Positions 48,194 to 55,707 of a stretch of DNA of 64,000 nt are shown one piece after another. This stretch comes from Prevotella sp. P3-122 (lineage in GTDB: Bacteria > Bacteroidota > Bacteroidia > Bacteroidales > Bacteroidaceae). Positions within the stretch are counted from its first letter, which is position 1. Each line of letters opens with the position of its first letter. The stretch is from positions 1 through 64,000 of the forward strand of contig NZ_NPJH01000046.1 in NCBI RefSeq assembly GCF_002251365.1, given 5' to 3'. Under the pieces are notes generated by a model. The model was not told the origin of the DNA, searched no databases, and worked only from the letters and a program-made list of their open reading frames with translations. Position numbers and translations under genes: made by a program.

Positions 48194-49382
48194 CCCTTAT
48201 GCGTTTTTGAGTAATGCAATTTTGTTTATACTTGTTTTTGATGGCCACAACTTCGTAATGGCCTTTTATGTAAATCCATTTGTAAATACGTGGGGCAATC
48301 ATACCCAATATCTCGCGTCTCTTGCCGTACTCATTGGACTGTCTGAGTAATCCCAAATATGAGTTGATGGAGCAAACAGCGTGGTTTACTTCGTCAATGT
48401 TCCTGACCCTGTTGAGTTTCCTGACGGCTGCAATAAAGTTGGTCAATACTCTGTTGCAACAATATTTCCGATATGGTTTTACTATTGCGCCCGTAAACTC
48501 AACGCCCTTGGTGTAATGTTGGAAATAAAATTTTTTCGGGTTGAGGCTCAACCCCAATTCCGCTAACTTAACGCGGATTTTTGGTACTGCGCTCAACAGC
48601 ACCTTTTTGTCGGTGTGGATGCAATAAAAATCATCTACATATCGCCCGTGGTACTTTATGCCTAATTCCTCGATGTACCAATCCAGAATGTTCAAAAGGA
48701 AGTTGGCAAACAACTGTGCGAATAAATTGCCGATGGCAACACCTTTGCCCTCCCCATTGGTGAAAAGGGATTTGTTGGCTGGTAGGTGTTCCCACATTTC
48801 GCGTGGGCTGTGTCTTTCACAATTCTGCTCTGGGCAATGCAGCACTACGATTTGGCAAAGGTAACGCAAATCGTCAATGTCGCTGCCCCGGTAATACTTT
48901 ACGATGAACTTATCAATCATCCGTGCCAACATGGATTTGTCAATGCTCATAAAGAAACCTTGCAAATCCAATTTCATGATGTAACAGTCGGTGGTGTAAT
49001 TGTTGCTGGCCTCCTTAATATCGGCCTCCAGCATCTTCACACCATACAACTGCCCTTTGCCTTTCCTGCAATTGAATGTCCGTGGACTAAACACCAATTC
49101 AAACAACGGCTCTAAACGCAAACCGATGTAATGATGTACAATCCTATCTTCAAATGAGGCGGCAAATACTTCACGATACCTTGGTCGCGTTACGACAAAA
49201 CAGATAGATTTGCCCGGATGGTATGTTCGCGTGTTGATACGGTCACGCAAAGCAATTAGGTTGCTTTCGTAATTCATTTCATACACGATCGCGCTTGCCG
49301 TTCTCCGCTTTCTGCGGCGGCAATCGTAATACGCTTCTAACATTCCATCAGTTGTTACCATATCTTTATACTTTTTAAGCAA
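48180..49382 (-). CDS. DGR reverse transcriptase
   Basis: The RT copies TR RNA with errors at adenines and directs the cDNA to VR. The 400-aa protein has the RT fingers-palm motifs: FVVTRPRYREVFAASFEDRI, motif A MKLDLQGFFMSID (Asp near 138), GVAIGNLFAQ (DGR-type [IVL]GxxxxQ instead of the group II intron QGxxxSP), the catalytic RYVDDF (about 247-252) and LNPKKFYFQ. There is no maturase or endonuclease domain. The ORF starts with TTG at 49,382; the ATG at 49,361 is an alternative. Only 13 bases separate TR from the TTG, so part of the priming region probably lies inside the gene. Confidence 0.95.
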   Translation of the reverse strand: MLKKYKDMVTTDGMLEAYYDCRRRKRRTASAIVYEMNYESNLIALRDRINTRTYHPGKSICFVVTRPRYREVFAASFEDRIVHHYIGLRLEPLFELVFSPRTFNCRKGKGQLYGVKMLEADIKEASNNYTTDCYIMKLDLQGFFMSIDKSMLARMIDKFIVKYYRGSDIDDLRYLCQIVVLHCPEQNCERHSPREMWEHLPANKSLFTNGEGKGVAIGNLFAQLFANFLLNILDWYIEELGIKYHGRYVDDFYCIHTDKKVLLSAVPKIRVKLAELGLSLNPKKFYFQHYTKGVEFTGAIVKPYRKYCCNRVLTNFIAAVRKLNRVRNIDEVNHAVCSINSYLGLLRQSNEYGKRREILGMIAPRIYKWIYIKGHYEVVAIKNKYKQNCITQKRIRDGDY

Positions 49383-49395
49383 TGTCCGTAAATAG

Positions 49396-49510
49396 TGCTG
49401 AGACGGGGCGCACTCGATTCGTGTTCGTGGCCTTAGTGTTGTTGTTCATGTTGCCGTTGTTGAGGTTCAGATTCCATGCGTTGGTCGCGCTGTACTCGGT
49501 GGCTCGCCAA
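49396..49510 (-). repeat. DGR template repeat (TR)
   Basis: Aligned with VR (offset 676) over 49,396-49,500 (105 bp): 91 identical bases and 14 mismatches. Thirteen mismatches are at T on the plus strand, i.e. A in the template strand, out of 37 such sites; only one of the 68 other sites differs (49,494). Mutated template adenines lie at 49,419, 49,424, 49,442, 49,445, 49,446, 49,451, 49,452, 49,458, 49,460, 49,461, 49,466, 49,472 and 49,473. Read in the VR frame TR encodes many AAC/AAT (Asn) codons, which is typical. Beyond 49,500 similarity fades. Confidence 0.95.
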
Positions 49511-49589
49511 TCTGTGCCGTATTGTCTTGTTCTTAACCGTGAATGACGGTACACGGCCCATTTATTACGGATTGCACACTCGGTTTGTC

Positions 49590-49988
49590 TTAACTCTCCG
49601 ATTCCGGCATTTGCTCAACTCCCTTTTTGGCGGTCATTGAGTTTTTCCATGCTGTACTCTGTTTGCCTATCGCGTCCATTAGTTCAATGATATGTGCGTG
49701 CCGCCCCATACCTTTAATCCATTGCCTTTCTCCTGCAATACGCATTAGGGTTTTCAATGTTTCAAATTTGGTCTGAAACACGATGAGGTGGCGCAATCTG
49801 TTGGGTTTATCCATGTAAGCTGCCGCAATGTCCTCGATGAGTCCAATGCCCAAATCCTGCATTTTTGCACCCACACTGAATTTATAGGCGCGTGGGAAAT
49901 TCGGCATAATATCCAATATCTCATCCAGCAACGCCCGTGCATCCAGATAGATTCGCGTGTTCGATACCAATTTCAATTGATTACCCAT
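49590..49988 (-). CDS. avd: DGR accessory variability protein (Avd)
   Basis: The 132-aa, all-helical protein matches Avd, a four-helix-bundle that forms a basic pentamer, binds TR RNA and partners with the RT. Visible: YLDARALLDEILDIMPNFPR, VGAKMQDLGIGLIEDIAAAY and NRLRHLIVFQTKFETLKTLMR, plus a helical GMGRHAHIIELMDAIG end. The same fold occurs in 23S rRNA intervening-sequence proteins, but the place between VR and TR settles the identity. Confidence 0.92.
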   Translation of the reverse strand: MGNQLKLVSNTRIYLDARALLDEILDIMPNFPRAYKFSVGAKMQDLGIGLIEDIAAAYMDKPNRLRHLIVFQTKFETLKTLMRIAGERQWIKGMGRHAHIIELMDAIGKQSTAWKNSMTAKKGVEQMPESES

Positions 49989-50010
49989 TTGCTTTCTTGC
50001 TTTTGTTTAA

Positions 50011-50034
50011 TGCACCCGTCTTGCGACGGGTGCA
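50011..50034 (-). other. hairpin downstream of VR (IMH-type element)
   Basis: A perfect 10-bp stem TGCACCCGTC/GACGGGTGCA with the tetraloop GCAA on the coding strand (GNRA type). It lies 37 bases after the end of VR identity and 25 bases after the target stop codon. BPP-1 needs a similar GC-rich hairpin near its VR for homing; it could also serve as a terminator, though the usual T-run is absent. Confidence 0.65.
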
Positions 50035-50059
50035 AAGGTTAAAGATTAAAGTTTGAAGA

Positions 50060-50824
50060 TTAAGAAATAAATGCTGAGACGGGGCGCACTCGATGCGTGC
50101 TCGTGGCCTTAGTGTTGGTGCGCATGCCGCCGTCGCCGAGGCTCAGACGCCATGCGTTGGTCGCGCTGTCCTCGGTCGAAGTCCAATAGGCATCTTCCAC
50201 CAACTGCGTTGCACCCTCGATGAGCGACAAAGCATAATTGATTTTTGTCATGTTGGCATAAATCATCATCATTTCGCCCAACGATGGCAACCACCATTTG
50301 CCAGCGGTCAAACCTTTGCCGTTGGCGTTCACACGGCTGTAAGCGTGACAGAAGCCGGGGGCATAGCCCTCACCGCTCATTTCGGCATGGGTGATTTGGC
50401 TGGCCGTGTTCGCCTTACCTGCAAAATCGCTGTAAGCGGTTTCTCGGTTGCTGGTAGTCACACCACCACCTGCCACGTTGGCACTGCCCCAATTAAGTTT
50501 GGTTGTGCTTTCCGTCGGGGCCACGACTAATACATGGCCACCCTCGACTACCACAACACCGTCGGCCACCTCTCCTGCGTTCTGCTGTGCCGTCCACTTG
50601 TGGGGTTTGAACATGATGGGGTAATCGTCACTTTTACGATGGGTCATGATAAACACGCCATCCTCCAGCGAATTGAGGTTGATGCCACCCATTAAAGCGG
50701 CTTTCAGATTGGCCAATGTAATTAGTGTTACATTGCCGTTGGCATCAGTCATTGGGAATTTCTGTGCCGTGGTGACAGTCGTAACAGTTGCTTGGGCTGT
50801 CAGTTTCTTTGTCTGTTTTGCCAT
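50060..50824 (-). CDS. DGR target protein, tail-tip C-type-lectin-like
   Basis: The 254-aa protein has a short N-terminal segment (MAKQTKKLTAQATVTTVTT) typical of phage fibre proteins, a beta-rich middle and a C-terminal C-type-lectin/FGE-like domain (WWLPSLGEMMMIYAN, AYWTSTEDSATNAW, HRVRPVSAFIS) that carries the VR. Compared with TR, nine Asn codons have changed: residues 226 Arg, 228 Ser, 230 Gly, 231 Asp, 233 Gly, 235 Arg, 236 Thr, 242 Ser and 244 His. Flanking residues (Trp225, Leu227, Leu229, Met234, RVRP) are kept as scaffold. It sits behind the tail-fibre genes, so a host-receptor-binding role is inferred. Confidence 0.93.
   Translation of the reverse strand: MAKQTKKLTAQATVTTVTTAQKFPMTDANGNVTLITLANLKAALMGGINLNSLEDGVFIMTHRKSDDYPIMFKPHKWTAQQNAGEVADGVVVVEGGHVLVVAPTESTTKLNWGSANVAGGGVTTSNRETAYSDFAGKANTASQITHAEMSGEGYAPGFCHAYSRVNANGKGLTAGKWWLPSLGEMMMIYANMTKINYALSLIEGATQLVEDAYWTSTEDSATNAWRLSLGDGGMRTNTKATSTHRVRPVSAFIS
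50072..50176 (-). repeat. DGR variable repeat (VR)
   Basis: The copy of TR embedded in the target gene's 3' end. The last 23 bases at the homing end (50,072-50,094) are identical to TR and GC-rich, the expected initiation-of-mutagenic-homing part. On the template strand the spectrum is nine A-to-G and four A-to-C changes. Confidence 0.95.
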
Positions 50825-50847
50825 AATTGCATTTTTTAATGTTAAAC

Positions 50848-52983
50848 TTAATTTTGTCTGTTAATAATTCTCGCTGTGTACTTGGTAGTATATCCGTTAA
50901 TTGTCTGGGTTCGGCTGCTGTCATACACCAACATGATTTGCAGGCTGTCGCCGCTGCCCATTGCGCAATCATCCCAATTTGAGCCGTCCCAATGTGTCAG
51001 CAATGGCAATTGCTCAGTGTTCCACGGGTATGTGTTTGAACTGCTCTTTTTCTTGTTTCGGCCATATACACTCCAATTCTGGGTATTGCTTAAATCGGAT
51101 ATGATGGTAATTTTGAGGCAAAAGTTTGTGCCGCTTTTTATGCCTAACGATTCACATACTGCGTTTAACTTGGGCAAACAAACGCCCGAATTGCCATACT
51201 CGCAATGCACGATGAATTGGTTTGACTTTTTCAGATTCAACACCAAATCACCCTGATAAATCGTGTTGGCCGCTGCAATGGTGTACTTGTGGAATGAGAA
51301 ACCTGCAATGTACCCGTCCAGAATACCATTGCCGCTGCCTATGAAAGCATAGTTTCTGGCGGCGTTCTTTGCAGACAGTATGAGGGCATAATTAGCACCG
51401 ATTCCCCATTGATCGCTTGTGTCTTCATTCTCAAACCGTGCCATGGCTCTCAATCCTGATGAGGTCGGGAGTACGTTGCCGCCAATGCCTGCAAACGCCT
51501 TTTTGCTGTCATTGCGAAATATGATGTAGGCATCATTCGTGAATGGGTCGTTTGTCAGTCCGTTGCCGCTCACCTTGAAACCTGCAATCGTGCCGCTCTG
51601 CACCGTGATATTATTGAATGTTCCCGTTTGGCACGTTACTATGCCATCCTTTGCCAGAAATACGGTGTTTCCGCTGGCATCTTTCATTTCAATCACTTCA
51701 ACACCCAAATTCTTAACTAACGCGTATGTGGCCAGCAAAAGTTTCGTGGCGGTTATCTCGATTTTGTCAGCAAGCTGCCAATATCCGTTGTTATTGTCGT
51801 CATCGCTTGTGGGGTAATTGCTGGCGGTCTTGACGTGGCTTTTCACGCATGAATAATAGTTATCTTCGTAGATAACCACATCATAATTTGGTTCGTCCTC
51901 TGCCCCTTTATAGAACTTATAGCCAACGGCCACATCTGTCCATTCTTGGGGGCCTCGGAGTGCTGGGCCACGGTCGCCCTTGTCGCCCTTGTCGCCCTTG
52001 TCGCCCTTGTCGCCCTTGTCGCCCTTGTCGCCCTTGTCGCCCTTGGGGCCTTGCAGGTTGCCCAAATCCACCCATTTGCCATCATCGGCAATTAGTAAAT
52101 GTCCTGCGTATGTGCTTGCACTCTCCGCACTTACAACATACATATCACCATCTGTTGGGGTTGTTTGGATATACTGCTCTTCGGTTTCGCTCCAATAGTA
52201 AATGCAAAATGGGGCGTCAACTGCCCACACCTCGGCATCAACTTTATTATAACCGCTTGTATTTGGTTTCCAATCGTGCAACGTACCCTCGACCTTTACA
52301 CTCGTTCCATCTTCGCCATTCTCACCGTCTTTTCCGTCTTTTCCGTCTTCACCACGTATTTGTGCCCATGTGTAATCATTCACATCGTCGCTCTCAACGT
52401 ATGTTGTTTTGTTTTTGGCTATACCAATAAAAGCGGTGTTGGCATCGGGTGTGTCGGTCATGCCGCAATGGGTAATAATTGGGTTGGCTGGGGCATACTT
52501 AATCCATGTGTAATAAGTAGTGCCGTTTGTTCCGTTCGTACCCTTTGCACCCGTTACGCAAATTGCCGTTGTGTAATAATCGCGGTCGGTCAAAACAATA
52601 TGTGAGCGCGTCCAGATGTAATAACCATTTAGCCATGTCGGGCGTGACGTTGACCAACTTCCACCAATTAGGAATTGCCAGCTTGTGCTTCTGTAATACT
52701 CTTCGACAATATCAACCACACCATTGCCCGTGCCACCCTTGCCACCCGTTATGCAAACGGGGTTGGTATATTCAGGCTCACCATCTGAATAATCAATGCG
52801 CGTTCTGCTCCAGATGTATTGCCCATCAATCCATTCTGGGGCATCGGTACTCCAGCCCGTAGTGGGGGCCGTGACGTTTGATGTGCTTTGCGCATACTCC
52901 ACGTCAACGGCCAATACACTGCGGCCATCGTCACCTTTTTCACCCTTACGGATAAACTTAACTATTCTGGTAACGCTTGGCAT
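50848..52983 (-). CDS. tail fibre protein with collagen-like repeat
   Basis: Start ATG at 52,983 (MPSVTRIVKFIRKGEKGDDG) is preferred over 53,037; it lies 5 bases after the preceding stop. The 711-aa protein has an N-terminal part with repeated WIDGQYIWSRTRI/WLNGYYIWTRSHI units (baseplate-like), a collagen-like tract of eight Lys-Gly-Asp triplets (nucleotides 51,975-52,044) and a beta-rich C-terminal half. Collagen-like stems form trimers in phage fibres. It is followed 23 bases later by the DGR target, so both belong to the tail tip. Confidence 0.82.
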   Translation of the reverse strand: MPSVTRIVKFIRKGEKGDDGRSVLAVDVEYAQSTSNVTAPTTGWSTDAPEWIDGQYIWSRTRIDYSDGEPEYTNPVCITGGKGGTGNGVVDIVEEYYRSTSWQFLIGGSWSTSRPTWLNGYYIWTRSHIVLTDRDYYTTAICVTGAKGTNGTNGTTYYTWIKYAPANPIITHCGMTDTPDANTAFIGIAKNKTTYVESDDVNDYTWAQIRGEDGKDGKDGENGEDGTSVKVEGTLHDWKPNTSGYNKVDAEVWAVDAPFCIYYWSETEEQYIQTTPTDGDMYVVSAESASTYAGHLLIADDGKWVDLGNLQGPKGDKGDKGDKGDKGDKGDKGDKGDRGPALRGPQEWTDVAVGYKFYKGAEDEPNYDVVIYEDNYYSCVKSHVKTASNYPTSDDDNNNGYWQLADKIEITATKLLLATYALVKNLGVEVIEMKDASGNTVFLAKDGIVTCQTGTFNNITVQSGTIAGFKVSGNGLTNDPFTNDAYIIFRNDSKKAFAGIGGNVLPTSSGLRAMARFENEDTSDQWGIGANYALILSAKNAARNYAFIGSGNGILDGYIAGFSFHKYTIAAANTIYQGDLVLNLKKSNQFIVHCEYGNSGVCLPKLNAVCESLGIKSGTNFCLKITIISDLSNTQNWSVYGRNKKKSSSNTYPWNTEQLPLLTHWDGSNWDDCAMGSGDSLQIMLVYDSSRTQTINGYTTKYTARIINRQN
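51975..52044 (-). repeat. 9-bp tandem repeat coding for (Lys-Gly-Asp)8
   Basis: Eight nearly perfect 9-bp units (CGCCCTTGT on the plus strand). Such perfect repeats are prone to slippage by in-frame triplets, which would change the fibre stem length without breaking the gene. Confidence 0.85.
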
Positions 52984-52987
52984 GGCT

Positions 52988-54046
52988 TTAGTCCTTTGAT
53001 GTGATTGTAATTGACACGTCGCCACCTGCTTGAACACACTGCGCTCTGGTCACGGTCTCTGTGGCTTTGTCCGTTCCCATGCTGCCGGGGTTGAGGTAAT
53101 TGCCCACGGCATCCTTGACCACGAAATAAAACGTGGTGTCTAACGCCTTGGTGCTTGTTCCTCGCTTGACCACAACGGGCGTGTACGTGACAGTGCCGTT
53201 GCCGCTGGTGTCCTCTGTGATAGCCTCATCTTCGGGGCTGGGGTGTGGGTCAATCTGCAATGGGTCGCTGGCATCCATAACGCCCTGAATGTCCTTGCCC
53301 AATTCCTCCGTACTCGCTCCGCTTCCACGGTTGACGGTAACGCGAAATTCACCGTAACTGTTGATGTCGGTGTCCTGCACGGTAATGGTCTGGGTTGTCT
53401 TACCCGTCAATACTACCCATCCGCTGGCCTGCATCTGCTCCCATACGTATGAAAGATTGGCCGTGAGTTCCGTGCCTTTCTGATAGGCCATTGCCTTTAA
53501 CTGACAACTGCCTCCCTTGTCGTTAATAACAAAGTTCTTTCCGTCGGGGCTTACGATCGTCACGCGGATTCCGTTGCCCGTGGCCTGTTGGATGGGAATA
53601 TTGTACGATGCTTCGATTTGGTCAGTCTGAGTGCCGTATGACACGGTGGCCACCATCTTAATGACGGCTGGCGCAAAACCTGCGGCCTGTGCAATGTTCT
53701 TGACAATCTGAATACCATAATAAAGGTTGTCACCTGCCGGGGCAATCTTCTTAAACAGCCCTGCAAATGTTCCCGTGCTGGTATCGCCATTCCACTGAAT
53801 GAGTGTGCCGTTGAAATAGAAATTGATGGCATCGGGCGTTGCAACACCCTCGGCCACACGGCTCGACGTACATACGAAATAAAGTTTGGGTTTCGTTACC
53901 TCAAAATTGGGGTAGATACCCGTTACTTGGCTGGTGCTGCCCTCCCATTCCTGGTATATGTCACCATCAGGACACATGATAACGGCGGCATACGTTCCAG
54001 CCTTAGACACAAATTTGATGGTTCTGGTTGTTGATGCACTGCTCAT
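52988..54046 (-). CDS. phage structural protein, Ig-like/beta-rich
   Basis: The 352-aa protein starts MSSASTTRTIKFVSKAGTYA and consists of beta-strand-rich segments resembling Ig-like modules (YVWEQMQASGWVVLTGKTTQ). There are no enzyme motifs. It lies between the short acidic protein and the fibre gene with gaps of 3-4 bases, so it is a tail-tip or baseplate component. I do not recognise a specific family. Confidence 0.7.
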   Translation of the reverse strand: MSSASTTRTIKFVSKAGTYAAVIMCPDGDIYQEWEGSTSQVTGIYPNFEVTKPKLYFVCTSSRVAEGVATPDAINFYFNGTLIQWNGDTSTGTFAGLFKKIAPAGDNLYYGIQIVKNIAQAAGFAPAVIKMVATVSYGTQTDQIEASYNIPIQQATGNGIRVTIVSPDGKNFVINDKGGSCQLKAMAYQKGTELTANLSYVWEQMQASGWVVLTGKTTQTITVQDTDINSYGEFRVTVNRGSGASTEELGKDIQGVMDASDPLQIDPHPSPEDEAITEDTSGNGTVTYTPVVVKRGTSTKALDTTFYFVVKDAVGNYLNPGSMGTDKATETVTRAQCVQAGGDVSITITSKD

Positions 54047-54049
54047 GGC

Positions 54050-54511
54050 TTATTCTGTTTTGGAGTTGTCAGATTCGGTTGCCTCACTCTCGCCCTCGGC
54101 TTTCGCTTCGGTTGGCTCTTCGTAGGTATCGCCATCGCCCTCATCGTCTGTTGGCTCTTCGGTGCTGGCTGCTGCTGGGGCCTGGCCCTCTCCGTTTTCA
54201 TTGGTCACGGCTTCTGCCTCATTACCCGTCTGTGGTTCGGGGTCTGCCTTGGCCTCATCCATGATGAAACGCTCATCGGTGGCCACGGGCAAAGGTCGGT
54301 TGTACTTGCCATCCTGCTCTTGCTTGGCCTCATGGGGCATGAGGGCAATGCCGCCAATCTGCGTTAATGTCTCGTTGAGCATAGGCAATGGGCCAAATGC
54401 TGTCATATCGCCCTGCCAAAGAATGTAATTGCCATCTTTCAGTTTCAGACGGTCATTTTCCAGATGCAAATAAGCTGCAACTTTCGGATTTGCTTTAATG
54501 TAACGTGCCAT
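54050..54511 (-). CDS. small phage protein with acidic C-terminal tail
   Basis: The 153-aa protein has an ordered N-terminal half (MARYIKANPKVAAYLHLEND ... about 1-85) and a low-complexity Glu/Ala/Thr/Asp tail (about 86-153). Function unknown; the position between tail-tip genes suggests a structural or assembly role. Confidence 0.6.
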   Translation of the reverse strand: MARYIKANPKVAAYLHLENDRLKLKDGNYILWQGDMTAFGPLPMLNETLTQIGGIALMPHEAKQEQDGKYNRPLPVATDERFIMDEAKADPEPQTGNEAEAVTNENGEGQAPAAASTEEPTDDEGDGDTYEEPTEAKAEGESEATESDNSKTE

Positions 54512-54527
54512 AATCTCGATATTTTTA

Positions 54528-55688
54528 TTAGTGAATTAAAATGATGTTTCCGTCGCCGTCTTCAAACAACTTTCCGTCGCCATCTTCCCATGCTGCCACG
54601 GGGCCGATGTCCTTAACGTCAATGCCGTACACTGCACCAAATTGGGCGTTCATGGCTGACGTGGATAACATATCAGGCTCTTGGCCGTGGGCAATGAGGC
54701 TGTACGACAATGCACCGCTGGCCTTGTTTGTCGCCACATACCAAAGCACCAACAACTCCCTTTCGGGGTTGGCAATCTCTCCGTGGGTGTCATAAATAGA
54801 TGCGCGTGGGGCAATAGCCAACATTCCGCTGGGGATATTCACGGGGCAATCTACGATGTCAAAATCATACTTGTGGATTCGACGCACAAACTCCACCACT
54901 TTGCAGGGGCTTCCATCGTTGAGCGTAATGGCTGCTGGGTTGCCCTCTGGGTCATATTTCGCTCTGCAACGCAAAGCCAAAGATGCGCCCATGAGGTCAC
55001 GATGCACAACAGCACTGAGGCCATCGGCGGCCACGTCAATGCAATAATCCAATGCTGGTTCTGCGCCTACAACTGACCATGTGCCATCGTCGCGTAACAG
55101 TTCCCACACGAAAAGACGATTGGCCACTGCACACTCCTTTGTACCTAATTTAAGGCTGGCGGTCACGGTCTGGTCGGCCACGTCATTGAGGGGGTCATAA
55201 ATGGTTTGGTCGGCGGCATCCAAAAACAACTCAGGCAATGCCGTGGAGTTCCTGCACATGATGTGGAATGTGTCTTGAATGACGTACAACTGCCCTGTAC
55301 GGCTGTCGGTGTACTCGGCATAAAACTCCAGCGTAATCGGGTGCTGAGGCTCTGCGTTCTTTTTTACCTTAATACGTCCGGCATCGTTTCCGCTTGCTGT
55401 AATCTCATAATCTGCATTGGTAGTCTCAATGAGGGTCTTAGCACCATCAATAATCTCATACCAACGCACATTAGCCAAAAGATGGTTAATGCTGCCCGAT
55501 GTCAAAATCTCGTCCTTATCCATGCGCCCGATTCTCGGTTGGATAATGAGGGGCGTGAGGGTGTAATCAGGCGTAAACAATCCCGATTCGGCATCATACG
55601 TCTGTCGGGCCGGTACGCTGCCATCAACCGCAATCGTGCGGCTAACCTGCAACGGCTTAAAGTTAAAATCAAATCTTCTTGTTTTCAT
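54528..55688 (-). CDS. phage tail-tip structural protein
   Basis: The 386-aa protein begins MKTRRFDFNFKPLQVSRTI and is made of beta-strand segments without enzyme motifs. The Asp/Gly-rich end (GDGKLFEDGDGNIILIH) is typical of tail proteins. I recognise no named family; the call is by position in the tail-tip block. Confidence 0.65.
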   Translation of the reverse strand: MKTRRFDFNFKPLQVSRTIAVDGSVPARQTYDAESGLFTPDYTLTPLIIQPRIGRMDKDEILTSGSINHLLANVRWYEIIDGAKTLIETTNADYEITASGNDAGRIKVKKNAEPQHPITLEFYAEYTDSRTGQLYVIQDTFHIMCRNSTALPELFLDAADQTIYDPLNDVADQTVTASLKLGTKECAVANRLFVWELLRDDGTWSVVGAEPALDYCIDVAADGLSAVVHRDLMGASLALRCRAKYDPEGNPAAITLNDGSPCKVVEFVRRIHKYDFDIVDCPVNIPSGMLAIAPRASIYDTHGEIANPERELLVLWYVATNKASGALSYSLIAHGQEPDMLSTSAMNAQFGAVYGIDVKDIGPVAAWEDGDGKLFEDGDGNIILIH

Positions 55689-55707
55689 ATATTCAGCTGC
55701 TTATATG

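Larger units (their letters stand above)
48180..50824 (-). other. diversity-generating retroelement (DGR)
   Basis: Order on the minus strand: target gene with VR (50,824-50,060), avd (49,988-49,590), TR (about 49,510-49,396), reverse transcriptase (49,382-48,180). This is the same order as the Bordetella phage BPP-1 DGR (mtd-avd-TR-brt). All four essential parts are present and intact, and TR/VR differ almost only at template adenines, so the element has been active in this lineage. Confidence 0.96.

Noticed and set aside
48180..49382. Reverse transcriptase as group II intron or retron
   Set aside because: There is no maturase/endonuclease domain, intron ribozyme or msr/msd; TR/VR and Avd show it is a DGR.
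51888..52430. Plus-strand frame rich in Pro-Cys-Arg repeats
   Set aside because: It is the antisense of the collagen-like tract.
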